Assembly: GCA_033439795.1 (NCBI GenBank)
Contig: JAUTDP010000004.1
Span: 2,232,001 to 2,296,000 of the forward strand
Length of the DNA: 64,000 nt
From: Sordaria brevicollis
Taxonomy: Eukaryota; Ascomycota; Sordariomycetes; Sordariales; Sordariaceae
Reading direction: 5' to 3'
How positions within the stretch are numbered: the stretch's first letter is position 1; every line of letters starts with the position of its first letter. This document shows, piece after piece, positions 1 through 11,424 of the stretch. The notes below the pieces were generated by a model. That model was not told where the DNA came from. It did no database searches and worked only from the letters and a program-made list of their open reading frames with translations. Both the position numbers and the translations under genes were made by a program.

Positions 1-862
1 GTGAGCAGCACAGAGTAGTGTGCAACCTTCTCCTTTCCCCATTTCAACCTACTTTTTTGTTCACAGACGAGGGTTAACTGGTAGTTGCGCAACGTCTTTG
101 TAGTTGCTGGTGGAACAATCGAAGTTTGTTACAGTTACACATAACGCAGATACCCAGAAACGCTCAAAGCCGGGTAACACGAGGGATACTGTGCTTCTGA
201 TCACATGGCCTGCCTGCCTTTCCGTGCTTCTTGTGGTTCTTGTGCTTCCATCCATATATACCCATACATATATACTTATACCGAAGACGGATGTGGGTAG
301 GCTGGCTACATCTATTACACAGACACACACAACACCTTCTTCGCACGCTTACACACTACAACGGAAATCTACAAATCCAGGCACTAAGATGTGTGTATGT
401 GTACCTGCGTGTATAGGAGATTATGTACTCAGAACTACCTCACCTCTCTTCCAACTCACGCCAAGGCCAGTGACGGTACTCAGTTACACAATCTTACCTA
501 CCTAGTACAATTCTGCGGCTCTCCTTGTTTCCGTGTACGCCTGTCCGTCATACCCATCATGGCGAGGTTTCCTCTCTACCCGTAACCTCCATGGGTTATG
601 TGATGCCTTTCAAATACCGCGGTGGCTGTCCCATTGTTTCAAAGTTACTTCTTGAGCCGCTTCTCTATTTTCCTCTTTTTTCAGGATGAACCAGCCGCCA
701 CATCGAAGGCCACGTGGGAAATAACGTTTTCTGTTTCACCACATTAGTTCCTACTTTTCCTTTTTGTCAACTTCGAAATCGCTTTTTGGTTTTCAGCCTC
801 GTTTTTCTACTTGGCCCGGTCATATCTTGGTTGGTGGGCGAGAGGCCCAAGGAGAAACAGAG
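1..862. other. Intergenic, upstream of the CFEM receptor gene
   Basis: No convincing gene. The open frames here are short, overlap one another on both strands and resemble no family. The last 200 bases hold pyrimidine-rich stretches typical of a fungal promoter and 5' leader for the gene that starts at 863. Confidence 0.5.
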
Positions 863-2907
863 ATGAAGTGGTCTTCGGGTTCGGACCGGTTCCTCGGGGT
901 AATGCCCACTCGGGTTTTCTTGTTGTTGGTTCTTTTATCCTCTACGGCAAGAGGGCAAGATACAAACGAAACGGATATATCGGGGATTCTTGAGAGTTAT
1001 CCTGGTTGTGCGGTATGTATAGTCTTCCTCCGTTCCTCACATCCAGCAAAAAAGAACGGAATCTGCCTCGGAATTCCGAATTAACTCACATCCAAGGTTC
1101 CCTACTTGAGATTTCGCCCTTCCAAGATGATGAAAGGATGGATCTAGCTAACATTCTTCCCCCTTTCAGCACGATTGCCTAACCCAACGCCTCTCATCCT
1201 GCCCTCTTCCACCCTCCTCCTTCACCCACTCGCCTAATCCATCCACAACCTCACCCTCATCCCCCTCTTCCCTTCCCGCCTGCCTATGCAACTCCGACAA
1301 CCGCCCCCTTCTGGCCAGCTGCTTTTCCTCCTCCTGCCCCCCAATCCCTTTTTTCCAATCCCTCAACATAACCTCCCACCTCTGCCACGACCTTCCCCGC
1401 GACCGCGGCTCAACCTCACTAACCACCCTAACCACCACCCTCGGCATCCTCAGTCCCCTCTTCGTCCTCGCCCGCCTTTTATTCCGAATCCTCACCCACC
1501 CCTCCTCCCGTTTAGGGGTCGACGACTGGATCATTTCCGTCTCCATCCCCCTCGGCATCCCATACACTATCCTAATCGCCCACACCTTATCCCGCGCCGG
1601 GATTGGGAGGGACGTATGGACGTTGACACCAGACCAAATAACGTGGTTTTTAAAAGTGTTTTACGTGTTGATTGAGTATTATGTCGTGTTGATGGCGTAT
1701 GTGAAGTTACCGTTTTTGTTTATGTATTTGAGGATTTTTGGGGAGTCGGCCAGAATAAAAAGGGTGCTGTGGGGGACGATTGTGGTGGTGGGCGTGGTGG
1801 GGGTGGTTTTTGTTTTGCCGTTGGGGTGTAGGCCGGTTAGTTTCTTTTGGGAGGGGTGGGATGGGGAGCATCAGGGACGGTGGTGAGTAATTTTTTTTTT
1901 CTCGTTCTATTCTTCATGGTAGAAGGATGGTTTGTGAAGGGGGACGGCGGAAAAGGTGCGTGGATGGAGAGGAGGTGATACTGGCTGTGGAATATAGGAG
2001 ATAAAGATGGGGAGGCGGAAAGGGATAGAGTGAAACGGAAACAAGAAGAGAACGGCTGCTAACGGTAAGAGACACGATAGTGGCAACGTCAACACCTCAG
2101 CGTGGACCCAATCCATCGTGACCATCGTCCTCGATCTCTGGATTATGGCTATCCCGCTATCCCAGCTTCGAAAACTGAACATGGACTGGAAGAAGAAGTT
2201 GGCCGTTGGGCTAATGTTGTGTGTCGGAGTCTTGTGAGTTCCTTTCGTCTCCCACTATCATATCCCTTACTCGGGCGCCTTTCTAACACATCACCAGCGA
2301 CACAATAATCTCCATCATCCGCCTCCACTCCCTCCTCGCCTTCCAGCCTTCCACCAACGTAACCTGGGATTACTACCCCGTCGCCGTCTGGTCCGCTGTC
2401 GAGTACCACGTCGCCGTCATTTGCGCCTGTTTGCCTGCCATGCGCCAGTTGCTTGTTAGGGTGTTTCCCAGGTTGGAGAGTAATATTGGGAAGAGTGATG
2501 GGAGTAACGGTGGTGATGGTGATGCTAGTGGTGCAAGACGGAACGTTCCTAGGTCTGGGACGGATCAGTATCAATGGTATGGACAACAGCACCAGTCTTC
2601 GAGGGGATTGAAAAAGGAACGGCGAAGGAAAGGAGAGTTGTGGACTAGGGAAGTCCCGACGGAGACGGAGAGTGAGAGGAATATTGTGCTTGGGAGCTTT
2701 CGGAGGAGTGGAGGCAGTCATAACGTGGAGGTTTTGGAAGCGGATGATGTGGAACGGGGGTCTGTGGATGGGAGGATGCTGGCAGGTTCTTCGATGGATA
2801 GTACTGAGAAGAGAGAGGGGTTCGGGTTGAGTATCGTTGGCTGCTGGATGGAGGAGGATCGCCGTAGAGAGCTAGAAGGGCGTCCGCCAACTACTGGTAG
2901 ACGGTAA
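863..2907 (+). CDS. CFEM-domain PTH11-like G-protein-coupled receptor
   Basis: Probable plasma-membrane receptor of the fungal PTH11 family, which senses surface or host cues in relatives. Four exons (863-1012, 1170-1882, 2081-2233, 2298-2907) join in frame to 541 aa. A signal peptide (about residues 1-31) precedes a Cys-rich CFEM domain: YPGCAHDCL spans the first splice, followed by CLC and CFSSSC. Seven hydrophobic segments follow, including VDDWIISVSIPLG (helix 2), the long helix 3 around YYVVLMAYVKLPFLF, and IVLDLWIMAIPL (helix 5). The C-terminal tail of about 150 residues is hydrophilic and Ser/Gly/Arg-rich, as expected for a cytosolic tail. The second intron was ended at 2080 (GATAG) rather than 2100 because only that choice keeps the helix-5 frame; a CTAAC branch site lies near 2058. 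The ligand is unknown. Confidence 0.88.
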
Positions 2908-3443
2908 CTTTGTGTAGTAATATTTCGGAAGTCGCGAAACGGCGATATCAACGTTAGGATCTTCTTTCTTATGTCTCCTTTCCGTGAACCGTCGAGTATA
3001 AGGTTGGCCTTCAGTCTCTGCGGTTCAAATCTTCGTCCAACTGCTCGATGGTGGTTAACCTAGGTAATTGTTCGAGCCACTCCTGGTTTTGAAGTGTCTA
3101 ATCTTCTTCCGAAAACTATGTTCCGTTCTTAGGAAAGCTGAGATGATGAAGAGTTTGGCATTGTGATATTGAAGCAAATTCTGACACCGGGGTAGGGTTT
3201 ATGGATCATGTTGACCATTTCCATCGAACAAATGCATGCATATCAAGACTTCCAGGATTTTGGCCAAATGATTCGCACTCGCAGAACTACAATCCCCCAG
3301 ACTAATATAGGATAGTTATCACTGTAGAGGCTGGAGATCATCCAAATTAAAAAGGAATTGTCTAAATATCTGAGAAGCTCCAATGTCAGGCAAAAAGAAA
3401 CCTCAACACCCGAGATATGAGCGCAAAAAATTGCAAAAGGTTA
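2908..3443. other. Intergenic between receptor gene and tRNA
   Basis: 3' untranslated and spacer sequence. I see no coding or structured element. Confidence 0.5.
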
Positions 3444-3549
3444 TGATGAGAGTGGGATTCGAACCCACGCCCTTTCGGACCACGGAACTCTGAGAGGAGA
3501 TTAAGGGTTAACCTTAACGTGGCGCCTTAGACCGCTCGGCCATCTCACC
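3444..3549 (-). tRNA. tRNA-Leu(AAG) with intron
   Basis: The minus strand folds into a leucine tRNA. Acceptor strands GGTGAGA and TCTCATC pair with one G-T, the discriminator is A (3444), and the T arm is GTGGG-TTCGAAT-CCCAC. The anticodon stem is CCACG/CGTGG and the loop reads TT-AAG-G...C. A 26-base intron (3486-3511 on the plus strand) sits one base 3' of the anticodon, the standard eukaryotic position. The long variable arm and A discriminator fit Leu. The anticodon AAG reads CTT, and CTC by wobble after inosine modification. Confidence 0.93.
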
Positions 3550-4028
3550 AATTCGTTAAAAGGTAGTCTGAACGACGAGGTTATGAGCAACCTCGTCGGT
3601 GTTCAGTAAGGGATGCCGCCACACGCAATGGATGCCATTCTGGAGACGAGGGGTTGGAAGTTGATATTATTTGGGCACTTCATAAGGTGTTGTACACGCA
3701 AGGATCGATATACGTGCGGTATAGATAGGGATAACTGTGATCACTTCGAAATAGTGATTATGGTGTTTGGAGGAGGTGCATCGCATCGCGGTTAGGGGGG
3801 AGGCTAGAGGAGGAGGAGGAGAACGAAGCAAGTTGCAGTGAGGCAGGTGAAGCACCAGAGTAAAATTCAACAAAAATCATGACAGTATAGTTCAATCTGC
3901 GTAACTGCCGTGGCTTGTTGATGGAGGCAGGATCATAATGGAAAACTGAAGAGAAGGAGATGAAGTTGAATGTTGGACAAAGGAAGCTGGAAGAGGGTGA
4001 GTCCCTCGGCGCATGTCAAGGAGGCCAG
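3550..4028. other. Intergenic between tRNA and repeat element
   Basis: No gene supported. The short frames on both strands show no family resemblance. Confidence 0.45.
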
Positions 4029-4153
4029 TGAAACGGGGCTCTTTGAGAACGAAGGTGGTGGTTGATTGGAAGAAGAAACTATTGAAGGGAGAAAACCAGA
4101 AGCCCCAGGTTAAATACCCCGCCTACTAATCGCACATTGCACCTTCCGCACCA
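4029..4153. repeat. Left 125-bp terminal direct repeat
   Basis: Starts TGAAACGGGG and ends CCGCACCA. It matches 4794-4918 base for base, without indels, except at four RIP-like transition sites. Confidence 0.9.
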
Positions 4154-4793
4154 TACCTCCTCCCCTCCCAGGCCGGCACCGCACGGCCGATTACCAAGTA
4201 AAGCCATCATTAATACCATTATCATCATTATTATATCCTCTCAAAAATATCCTATCTCCTTTCTCTTATCTATTCTAATCCTAATAATAACCTAAATACC
4301 TTTCCGAAACCTTTCAACCCTTTAACTTTTGTAACTCAATACCCCTTCGTAAAATTCTATCAAACCTAGTTAATATTGCCCCCAACCTATGTAGGATTTA
4401 GCTTATACAGCAGCTACTACTCCGCCCCTCGTTACTTGAATCTCGAACGTATACCTCTCTCGTACTCTTCTATAGAATAATCTAGATATAAATCGAAGTC
4501 GTAATATCTTTTTCCGATACCGTTAATACTTTAATAATAATAATGCTTTCGATAGCTTTTAGAAATGGCGTTATTTTTTTCTTTAATGGGAAAGATAGTT
4601 TTTTTAATGGAAGGGTAGTGTTTTTCTCGATAGAGGAAGTGTCGAGGCAACGGCTTAAGCATAAGGATGCGAGCAATGGAAATTCTTGATTCCGCCGGCG
4701 GAAAACGAGGGTGACGATATTATTATTAATAATAATAATAATGATGAAATGCCGCGAACCAACCACCTGTCCCCTTGGGTGGGATCGCCAGAA

Positions 4794-4918
4794 TGAAACG
4801 GGGCTCTTTAAGAACGAAGGTAGTGGTTAATTGGAAGAAGAAACTATTGAAGGGAGAAAACCAGAAGCCCCAGGTTAAATACCCCGCCTGCTAATCGCAC
4901 ATTGCACCTTCCGCACCA
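4794..4918. repeat. Right 125-bp terminal direct repeat
   Basis: Second copy of the repeat. Relative to the left copy it has TpA at three sites where the left has TpG, and TpG at one site where the left has TpA. It ends 291 bases before the thioesterase start codon, so it lies in that gene's promoter or leader. Confidence 0.9.
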
Positions 4919-5204
4919 GCGAGGTACTCACTGCTTCTGACCAATGGGAAGCTTCGAACAGCACAGCTCCCCACTATTAGCCGAATCTTGCACTGTTCAA
5001 CTTGCCTGCCGGCGCATCCGGCAAACTGATAAGCTGCAAGCGGTGTTGGCTTCGTTCCCTGGCGCATCGCCACGAAGGAACAACGCAAACACCTTTTCTT
5101 AGCCGCCTGGACTTCAGCTGCTTCTTCGATCTTGTCGTGTGTTGCATCTTATCGACGTTGAGTTACGTTTTACAAATAACTCACGAATTGCGCAAAATAC
5201 GTTG

Positions 5205-5231
5205 ATGCGATGGCGCTCTCCAAGCAGCTGA
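5205..5231 (+). promoter_or_regulatory. Possible short upstream ORF overlapping the PPT1 start
   Basis: An ATG at 5205, five bases upstream of the PPT1 ATG and in another frame, opens an 8-codon frame ending at TGA 5229-5231, inside the PPT1 coding region. Ribosomes that start here would bypass the main start. Whether the transcript includes it depends on the unseen transcription start. Confidence 0.4.
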
Positions 5232-6269
5232 AGCTGTTGTTTACCAGCGGCTCGCTTATCGCGGCCGCCCTGGCCAGTCCCGTCCAGAAGCCGTTCAGCA
5301 GCGACGACGACATTGATGATACACCGCTGCCGCTGGTCATTTGGCATGGTAAGTCGGATACAAACCAAAAATCGCCATCCTACAGACTATCCATAATTAA
5401 CCAATTTCTACCACACAGGCCTAGGAGACAGCTACTCAGCCCCCGGCCTCCGCGAAGTCGGCGCCCTAGCCGACGCCATCAACCCCGGCACGCTCGTGTA
5501 CTTCATCCGGATGGACGACGACGGCAGCCGCGACCGGTCCGCCACCTTCCTCGGAAACGTGACCGAGCAAGTCGCCAAAGCCTGCGCCGACATCGCCGCG
5601 CACCCGATCCTCTCGACCGCGCCCGCCATCGACGCTCTCGGGTTCAGCCAAGGCGGCCAGTTTCTGCGGGGGTACGTCGAGCGCTGCAACAACCCGCCGG
5701 TGCGCAACCTCGTCACCTTCGGGTCTCAACACAACGGCATCAGCGCGTTCCGCGACTGCCCGTGGTCCGATTGGGTGTGCCGCGGCGCCATGGCGCTGCT
5801 GAAGGGCAACGCCTGGACGCAGTTTGTGCAGAGCCGGCTGGTGCCGGCGCAGTACTATCGCAATCCGGACGAGTACGAGCAGTACTTGGAGCACTCCAAC
5901 TTTTTGGCGGATATCAACAATGAGAGGAAGTTCAAGAATCAGACCTACAGCAAAAACTTGGCGAAGCTGGAGAACTTGGTGCTGTACATGTTTGAGGACG
6001 ACACGACGGTGGTGCCCAAGGAGACGGCGTGGTTTGACGAAGTTAATGGCACCGAGGTCACGCCCCTTCGCGCGAGGAGGATGTACTCGGAGGATTGGAT
6101 CGGGCTGCGCGAGCTGGATAAGAAGGGCGGGTTGCACTTCCGTACGGCGCCGGGGGATCATATGCAGCTGACGGATCAGCTGCTGAATGAGACGTTTGCG
6201 GAGTTCTTTGGACCGATTAAGAAGGCGAAGAAGAGTGAGCCGAGACCGTTTTTGCGCGGGGATCTCTGA
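5210..6269 (+). CDS. PPT1: Palmitoyl-protein thioesterase
   Basis: Removes thioester-linked fatty acyl groups from S-acylated proteins in the lysosome or vacuole. Two exons (5210-5348 and 5419-6269) give 329 aa; the splice rebuilds WHGLGDSY, the oxyanion-side motif after the first strand. Residues 1-22 form a signal peptide. The nucleophile Ser lies in LGFSQGGQFLRGY (G-x-S-x-G), followed by NLVTFGSQHNGISAF. The catalytic Asp is in LYMFEDDTTVVPKETAWF and the His in APGDHMQL. Length and order match PPT1 of animals and fission yeast. The codons are GC-rich, unlike the AT-rich repeat just upstream. Confidence 0.95.
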
Positions 6270-8635
6270 TGATGGAGACGCTATGGTTTTGATCAAAGAT
6301 GTCTATTGGATTTCGAGGGGGGAATTGGTTACACTGCCCCGTATATAAGAACAGTTTCTGTTAGGAGTTTCTTTTGGGGTTTGGGATGACAGACAGTTTG
6401 GTCTCTTCTTGGTTAGGAGTCATGGGGTTTTGGATAATGATAATGGCGACAGGGCGTAGGGATTTGACTGGTTACAATTAAGAAGCGGCTATTCACCATG
6501 GCAACAGTGAACCTCGGCTGTTTCTTCAACAAGTTTAAGTGCTTGCATCGCTACCAAGCAAGGGATTGATATCCGCCCTGACTAATGACAGAATGTGTCT
6601 TGTAGGTTTCAATTCTAATGCAAGGTACGGAGAGCTTGAGACAGCGCATGGCATGCGTGCCTGGATATTTGGGATGAAAAATATTATCAGGATATAGTAA
6701 GTGGAAGCTGTTTAGATTATGAGCACCGTGATTCTTCGTGTCGAGAAAAGCTGTGAGATGGAGTAGTATGCATGTGAGTGTGAGCTGAGTAACGGCAGGT
6801 GATATCTTTCGCGTCGCTAAGATACGTAGCAGTGTACCTAAAGAGAAGTGTCAGGGTACATATTGGAACTGGTAAAGTCATTACAGCGAAGAGGTAAGGC
6901 TGTCATCCGTTCAAGCGGTCATCCATTCCAGAGCCTGGCAAATCTAAAGGCTGGACCAGCCTTGGTTATTAGCCGAACGATCGAGGGGTACCTGCTGACT
7001 GGGTACGGAGGTGGAGTTCAGCTTTGCACGTTTCGTCGCGGTGTGAATGACGCGCCAGACTCGGACTTGTTAAGAAGGGTGGTTGGTGAGTTCGAGGTAC
7101 TTGTTGTTTGGACGGAGTCTTCCGTAGTTATCGTGGGAAGAAACAAGCCGATATGCAAATATTGGAGTAGACTTTGGGGTGCCATTGCATTATAAGATGA
7201 AAAGCCAAGGAAGACTCTTCCACAATCCGAGCTTTGTCAATGGTGTGAAAACGCCAATCGGTCACGAAATTGTTGAATACGACCGCCGAGAGGAGCAATC
7301 GGAGTCGAGAGTAAACAGTCCAGCATGCTTGTGGGAAATTCTCGTGGAAACCCGACGGTTGGAGAAGGAAAGACGTCATAGGTAAATAGATCGACTCAGC
7401 TGTTAAGTGGTCAACCCATTGTATGCATTCGTGAAGAATCGTTGACCATGGTCTTTGCAATTTATGAAATATAACTTTTCGCTCAAGAAAATATCCAAGA
7501 GAACAATTGTCAAAGATTGGACAAGCGGAAGAGGAACAAGTGCATGTTTCCATACTCCGAGAGCAAGGAAATGTGCCGAGCATGCGGGTTGATATTCCCC
7601 GACTCCCCGATGAAGGCCGGTGCTAGACGTCCGTAACCCGGCCCGCCTGTGCCTGCCCTGTAACTGCCCCGGAGATCGCCCGCCTAGCAGTGGCATGACA
7701 GTGCTGTACAGCCGCTGCCAGACCAGACGGACCCCCAACACATGCGTGCTGCACGGTTCAGATGGCAGGCACGCTTGCTCGTGGACTCCTGCCCTGCAAG
7801 TCAACGCCAAAAGCGCGATCCAGACACTGGCACGGCAAGCACGACAGGCATAGGCACGCCGTCTTACAGGCTGGGGCTGCTTTGCCAGCGCCGCGTTTTA
7901 ACGGACGGAACCGCAGGCACGTCCTAGGTCTCAATGGATCGCGTCTCAACTTGAACAGGAAAGAGTCCTCGCTCTGGACAAAAAAGTCAGGCACGCCAAT
8001 TGCACGCTCACCCATGCTCCTTTTTTTGGTGGATGGGTCCCACAGGCACGGGCGCGGCCTTTCGCGAAATCGCAGATGGTGCATATCGCCTTTTTAAATA
8101 CTTTACTCATCCCCACTCCCTTGGCTACAGCACGCATTTCACTCTGCCCTGGCTTCGCTTGTCTGCTGGTCCATCTGATCATATCAAGACAGCAACAGGA
8201 CAGGCCAGATTTGCAAAGCGTTGTCTTGATTCGCAGAAACCCCCCGTCTTTTGGCTTCTTGACGATTCTCACGGCCAGCCCTTAGTTGGCTTTTTCCCTT
8301 CCTTTTTTTCCAGCTCTCTTTCTGGGGCCCTTTCTTTGTCACTTGTTGCAGGTAAACAGACCGCGGAGAAAGGAGACTCTAGTGGCCCGATCCAAGCCTG
8401 GAAGTAGGCAGCTGGACGGCAGTGGACGGCAGCTGTAGCGGAGGGGGAAAAGACCGCACATCGGACGCGATCTGGACGTGGAGAACGCGACACCTTGGAA
8501 GCGCCCCATTCTCCATTCTGAACCTCACCTCAATATCAGGTTCAGAACCAAGCTCCAACCACGCTCTCCCGGAGCTCAATTCCTCATCCCGTGTCGCCAA
8601 TTGTCATGATCAGTACCTGACAGGATCATCACAAC
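6270..8635. other. Long intergenic region
   Basis: About 2.4 kb without a supported gene. The short frames on both strands overlap and look random. The part from about 7600 is GC-richer and the last 300 bases contain pyrimidine-rich stretches, consistent with a promoter and long leader for the FHA gene. Confidence 0.5.
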
Positions 8636-10369
8636 ATGGATTCATCGCCATCGGCAACAAAGACCACAGGGCTGGAGCCAACCTTGCCCTCGGTAGCAGG
8701 CATCAAGCGCCCTGCCCCGTCACTGCTGCCGCCGTTTGAGCCTTTGTCCTCATCCCCAGGTCTGCCGAGGCCTTCGAAGCGGCAGGCCACGTCCAATGCC
8801 TTTCTTAAATACCCAACGCCCATCCCGACCTCCAGTACAGGCATTCTTTCGTCAAGCCCCCCACGCGTCGGATACAACTATGGATATGCCGCCCCATATA
8901 TGGCCCCTCGCCCGGGCCTTCAGAGGACCTTGTCAACCGTGTCAGAACGCGCCCCCCTTTCCGATGTACGCGCCGTCATGTTGAACGAGAATGGAGACAC
9001 TCTTCTCATGGGAAGGTCCAGCAATTCGTCTCACTATCAACTCTCATCAAACAGACTGGTCAGCAGAGTTCACGTTCAAGCTCGATATATCCCCGCCACC
9101 GAAGCGCATGAGCCCAACAAGGTGGAGATCACATGTACGGGATGGAACGGTTTGAAGCTGCATTGTCAAGGGCTCACTTGGGAGCTGGCAAAGGGCGATT
9201 CGTTCACTTCGGAAACTGAGGGTGCTGAGATCATGATCGATGTTCACGACACCAGGGTTCTTGTGCAGTGGCCGCCGCGGGAGAAGGACCGGGACTCATC
9301 AGCCCCCTTGAGCGATTCTTCATGGGATGAGACACCAAGGCCAATGCGACGTACCCGGCGACCAGGCTCCGATTCGGACGAAGGCAGTCCCATTCGACGA
9401 CCGCGACGTATCAGCAGCCCCGAGTCTCCCACGCCCGCCAATGGAACGATTTTGAAGGACGACATTGACGACTTGATATCCGACAACGATGACGATGGCG
9501 CTGCCGTTGAGATTTATGAGGACGAAGAGGAGGATGAGCAGGAGTTGCCCAAGCTGACAGATACTGGCAGGGGAGATGCTAGCTTCATCTCCAGCGTGGA
9601 CAAGAGCTTTTCCATCTCGAGTGACTTGAGCGATCCGCGATCAGACGAGGATTATGCCGACCAAGATCCGGATGAGGAGAATGATCCCGTCATACATTCC
9701 TTCGGTCCCTGCGGCGAGAACCTGTCCAGCCGCCTCGAGCACTTCACCACAGCCACCTCACCCCCGAGAGCCCGTACTCCCGATCGCGATTACAGTCCCA
9801 ACTCTGAGGAGGAGCGGGCTGGTAGTGTCACCCCGAAGCCATTGAAGTCGTCAAGCGGGAACGCGGCTGGTGCTTCACGGAAGGCTTCTCCTTCCCCGGC
9901 CCCTCGCTCCCCGTCGCCGGTCAACAACCTCAGCGAGGAACTGACAGCAACCATATCCAACCACGTCATCAACCAGCTCGCCTTCTCCAGGTTGTCATCC
10001 ACTCCTTTGTCGACCATCATGAACAACCTTCCTGCGGATGATCGGAGGCAGGTAACCAAGGACGAATTGCGCAGGCTGATTGAGGCAACGGCTTGCATTG
10101 GTATCATCGAACGCCAGGGCAAAGATGCTGCTGGAAAGCCGCTTGAAAGTGAATACTACTATGTCCCCGAATTCGACACGGATGAGCATCGTCGCCTGGC
10201 TGTGACGGACGGCTTGCGGAAGCCTAGCTTGAGGGCCTGCCGCAAGCAGCACAAGGTAAGCGTTTTCCATCTCTACCGCCTTACCGTTTGCTAAATGCAA
10301 GATCAATCGGTTAACATGTATGTCCTCCTGCAACAGCAATACTATTGGAAGAAGCCACGGACTCCATGA
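8636..10369 (+). CDS. FHA-domain protein, Tos4/Plm2-like
   Basis: Probable nuclear phosphothreonine-binding protein. Tos4 and Plm2 in yeast are G1/S-expressed chromatin proteins linked to the DNA-replication checkpoint. Two exons (8636-10255 and 10337-10369) give 550 aa. The second exon adds only ten residues, QYYWKKPRTP, and replaces the intron read-through end. The FHA domain spans about residues 95-195, with MGRSSNSSHYQLSSNRLVSRVHV as its GR..S...SR.H core (split by two loops) and TGWNGLKL as the NG motif. A disordered acidic and SP-rich stretch follows (about 215-430), with many SP/TP sites. The C-terminal 110 residues (NHVINQLAFSRLSSTPLSTI onward) look folded. Function is assigned by family. 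Confidence 0.82.
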
Positions 10370-11424
10370 TTGTATCACCATACCACCCCTATCAACATCA
10401 TCACTTCCCCCAATCATCATGCACCATCCCATCCCCAACACCATAGGCCTACCTTATTCTACCCATACCCACTGTGTCATTTTACCAAGTCCGTTATTGG
10501 CGTTATATTGTCCGGGTGCCCACAACGGAAAATATTTCTGGTTTCCGCAAACGAAAAAAGTTTAACATCACACCCCCTTTCACTGTCCATATTTACGCGT
10601 CATGAGGAGCACCACTTTTCGTCTCCCGAAATTCTGTATTTGCATGCTTCGGGGGGCCGCATAGCGCAGGGCGTCGTTTTTTGTTTCGATTTATATACAT
10701 GTTTTATCAGGCGTCAGCGTCTGTATTGTAGGTTTTGCCCGTTGCCCCCAGGAAAGAGAAGGAGAAGTGGATGATGAAGGATGTCTGAGTTTAGACATCG
10801 ATGCCGTGGAGGTCCACCGAAGCTGTCGAACAGTGGCAGCTATTTTGTCGGTCACGTCATGTAGGAGGAGCTATCTGGAAAAGCGAGAGTTTATTACTGC
10901 TTGGAAATCCAAGAAAGACGATGAAGTGAGGGAGTATCAGCTGGCCGAGGCCTGATGTGTAAGGTAGCTGCTAGCAATGTAGATGGAGAGGCATCTGCAA
11001 ACCAAATGAGATGGTTACCCAGTCTGTATGCTACCGGTGCTGTTTGAAGACAATACCGACACATGTGATGATCAAAGAAAATGAAGCTCTGGTCCCAACA
11101 GCGTGGAAGAGCAGCTGCAGTCTGCCGCCATAGCGCAAGGCCCAGACAATCACAGGCATCATATGCCCCACTTTCCGCGAACCCACTTTCCATATTTAAC
11201 CCCTGACGGGCCACTTATCGTCGCTTATCGCATGCTTGACTAGCTTATCGATAAGCTTTTTAGCAGGGAAAAAAATAAGCGTCAGTGCACCGACCTCCCA
11301 AAATTTCCAGAGGGTGCCTTCTGTCGCTCTGGGAGAAAAAACACCTGGGACTCTCGTATCGCGATCGTGTCTCAACTCACATCAACCCCACCCAAATTCC
11401 CATCTTCTGTCCCAGCCAGCGAAG
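10370..11424. other. Intergenic, promoter side of the L1-like gene
   Basis: No gene supported. The only notable feature is the CTTATCG cluster near 11214-11256, described separately. Confidence 0.5.
11214..11256. promoter_or_regulatory. Cluster of CGATAAG (GATA-type) sites
   Basis: CTTATCG occurs at 11214, 11224 and 11244. The last overlaps an inverse copy to form the 14-bp palindrome GCTTATCGATAAGC (11243-11256). The reverse complement CGATAAG fits the fungal GATA-factor consensus HGATAR. The cluster lies about 170 bp upstream of the L1-like gene start. A role is inferred from density and position only. Confidence 0.4.

Larger units (their letters stand above)
4029..4918. mobile_element. 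Small AT-rich element bounded by 125-bp direct repeats
   Basis: Two 125-bp direct repeats (4029-4153 and 4794-4918) flank a 640-bp AT-rich interior. Each repeat begins TG and ends CA, as LTRs do. They differ at only four sites, all TpG versus TpA, which is the RIP signature read on one strand. Flanking bases gccag (left) and gcgag (right) could be an imperfect 5-bp target duplication. Size and layout recall a TRIM-type miniature LTR element. No primer-binding site, polypurine tract or protein was recognised, so a simple local duplication with an insertion stays possible. Confidence 0.55.

Noticed and set aside
1883..2100. Ending the second receptor intron at the CAG at 2100
   Set aside because: That choice puts helix 5 out of frame, whereas the AG at 2080 keeps it.
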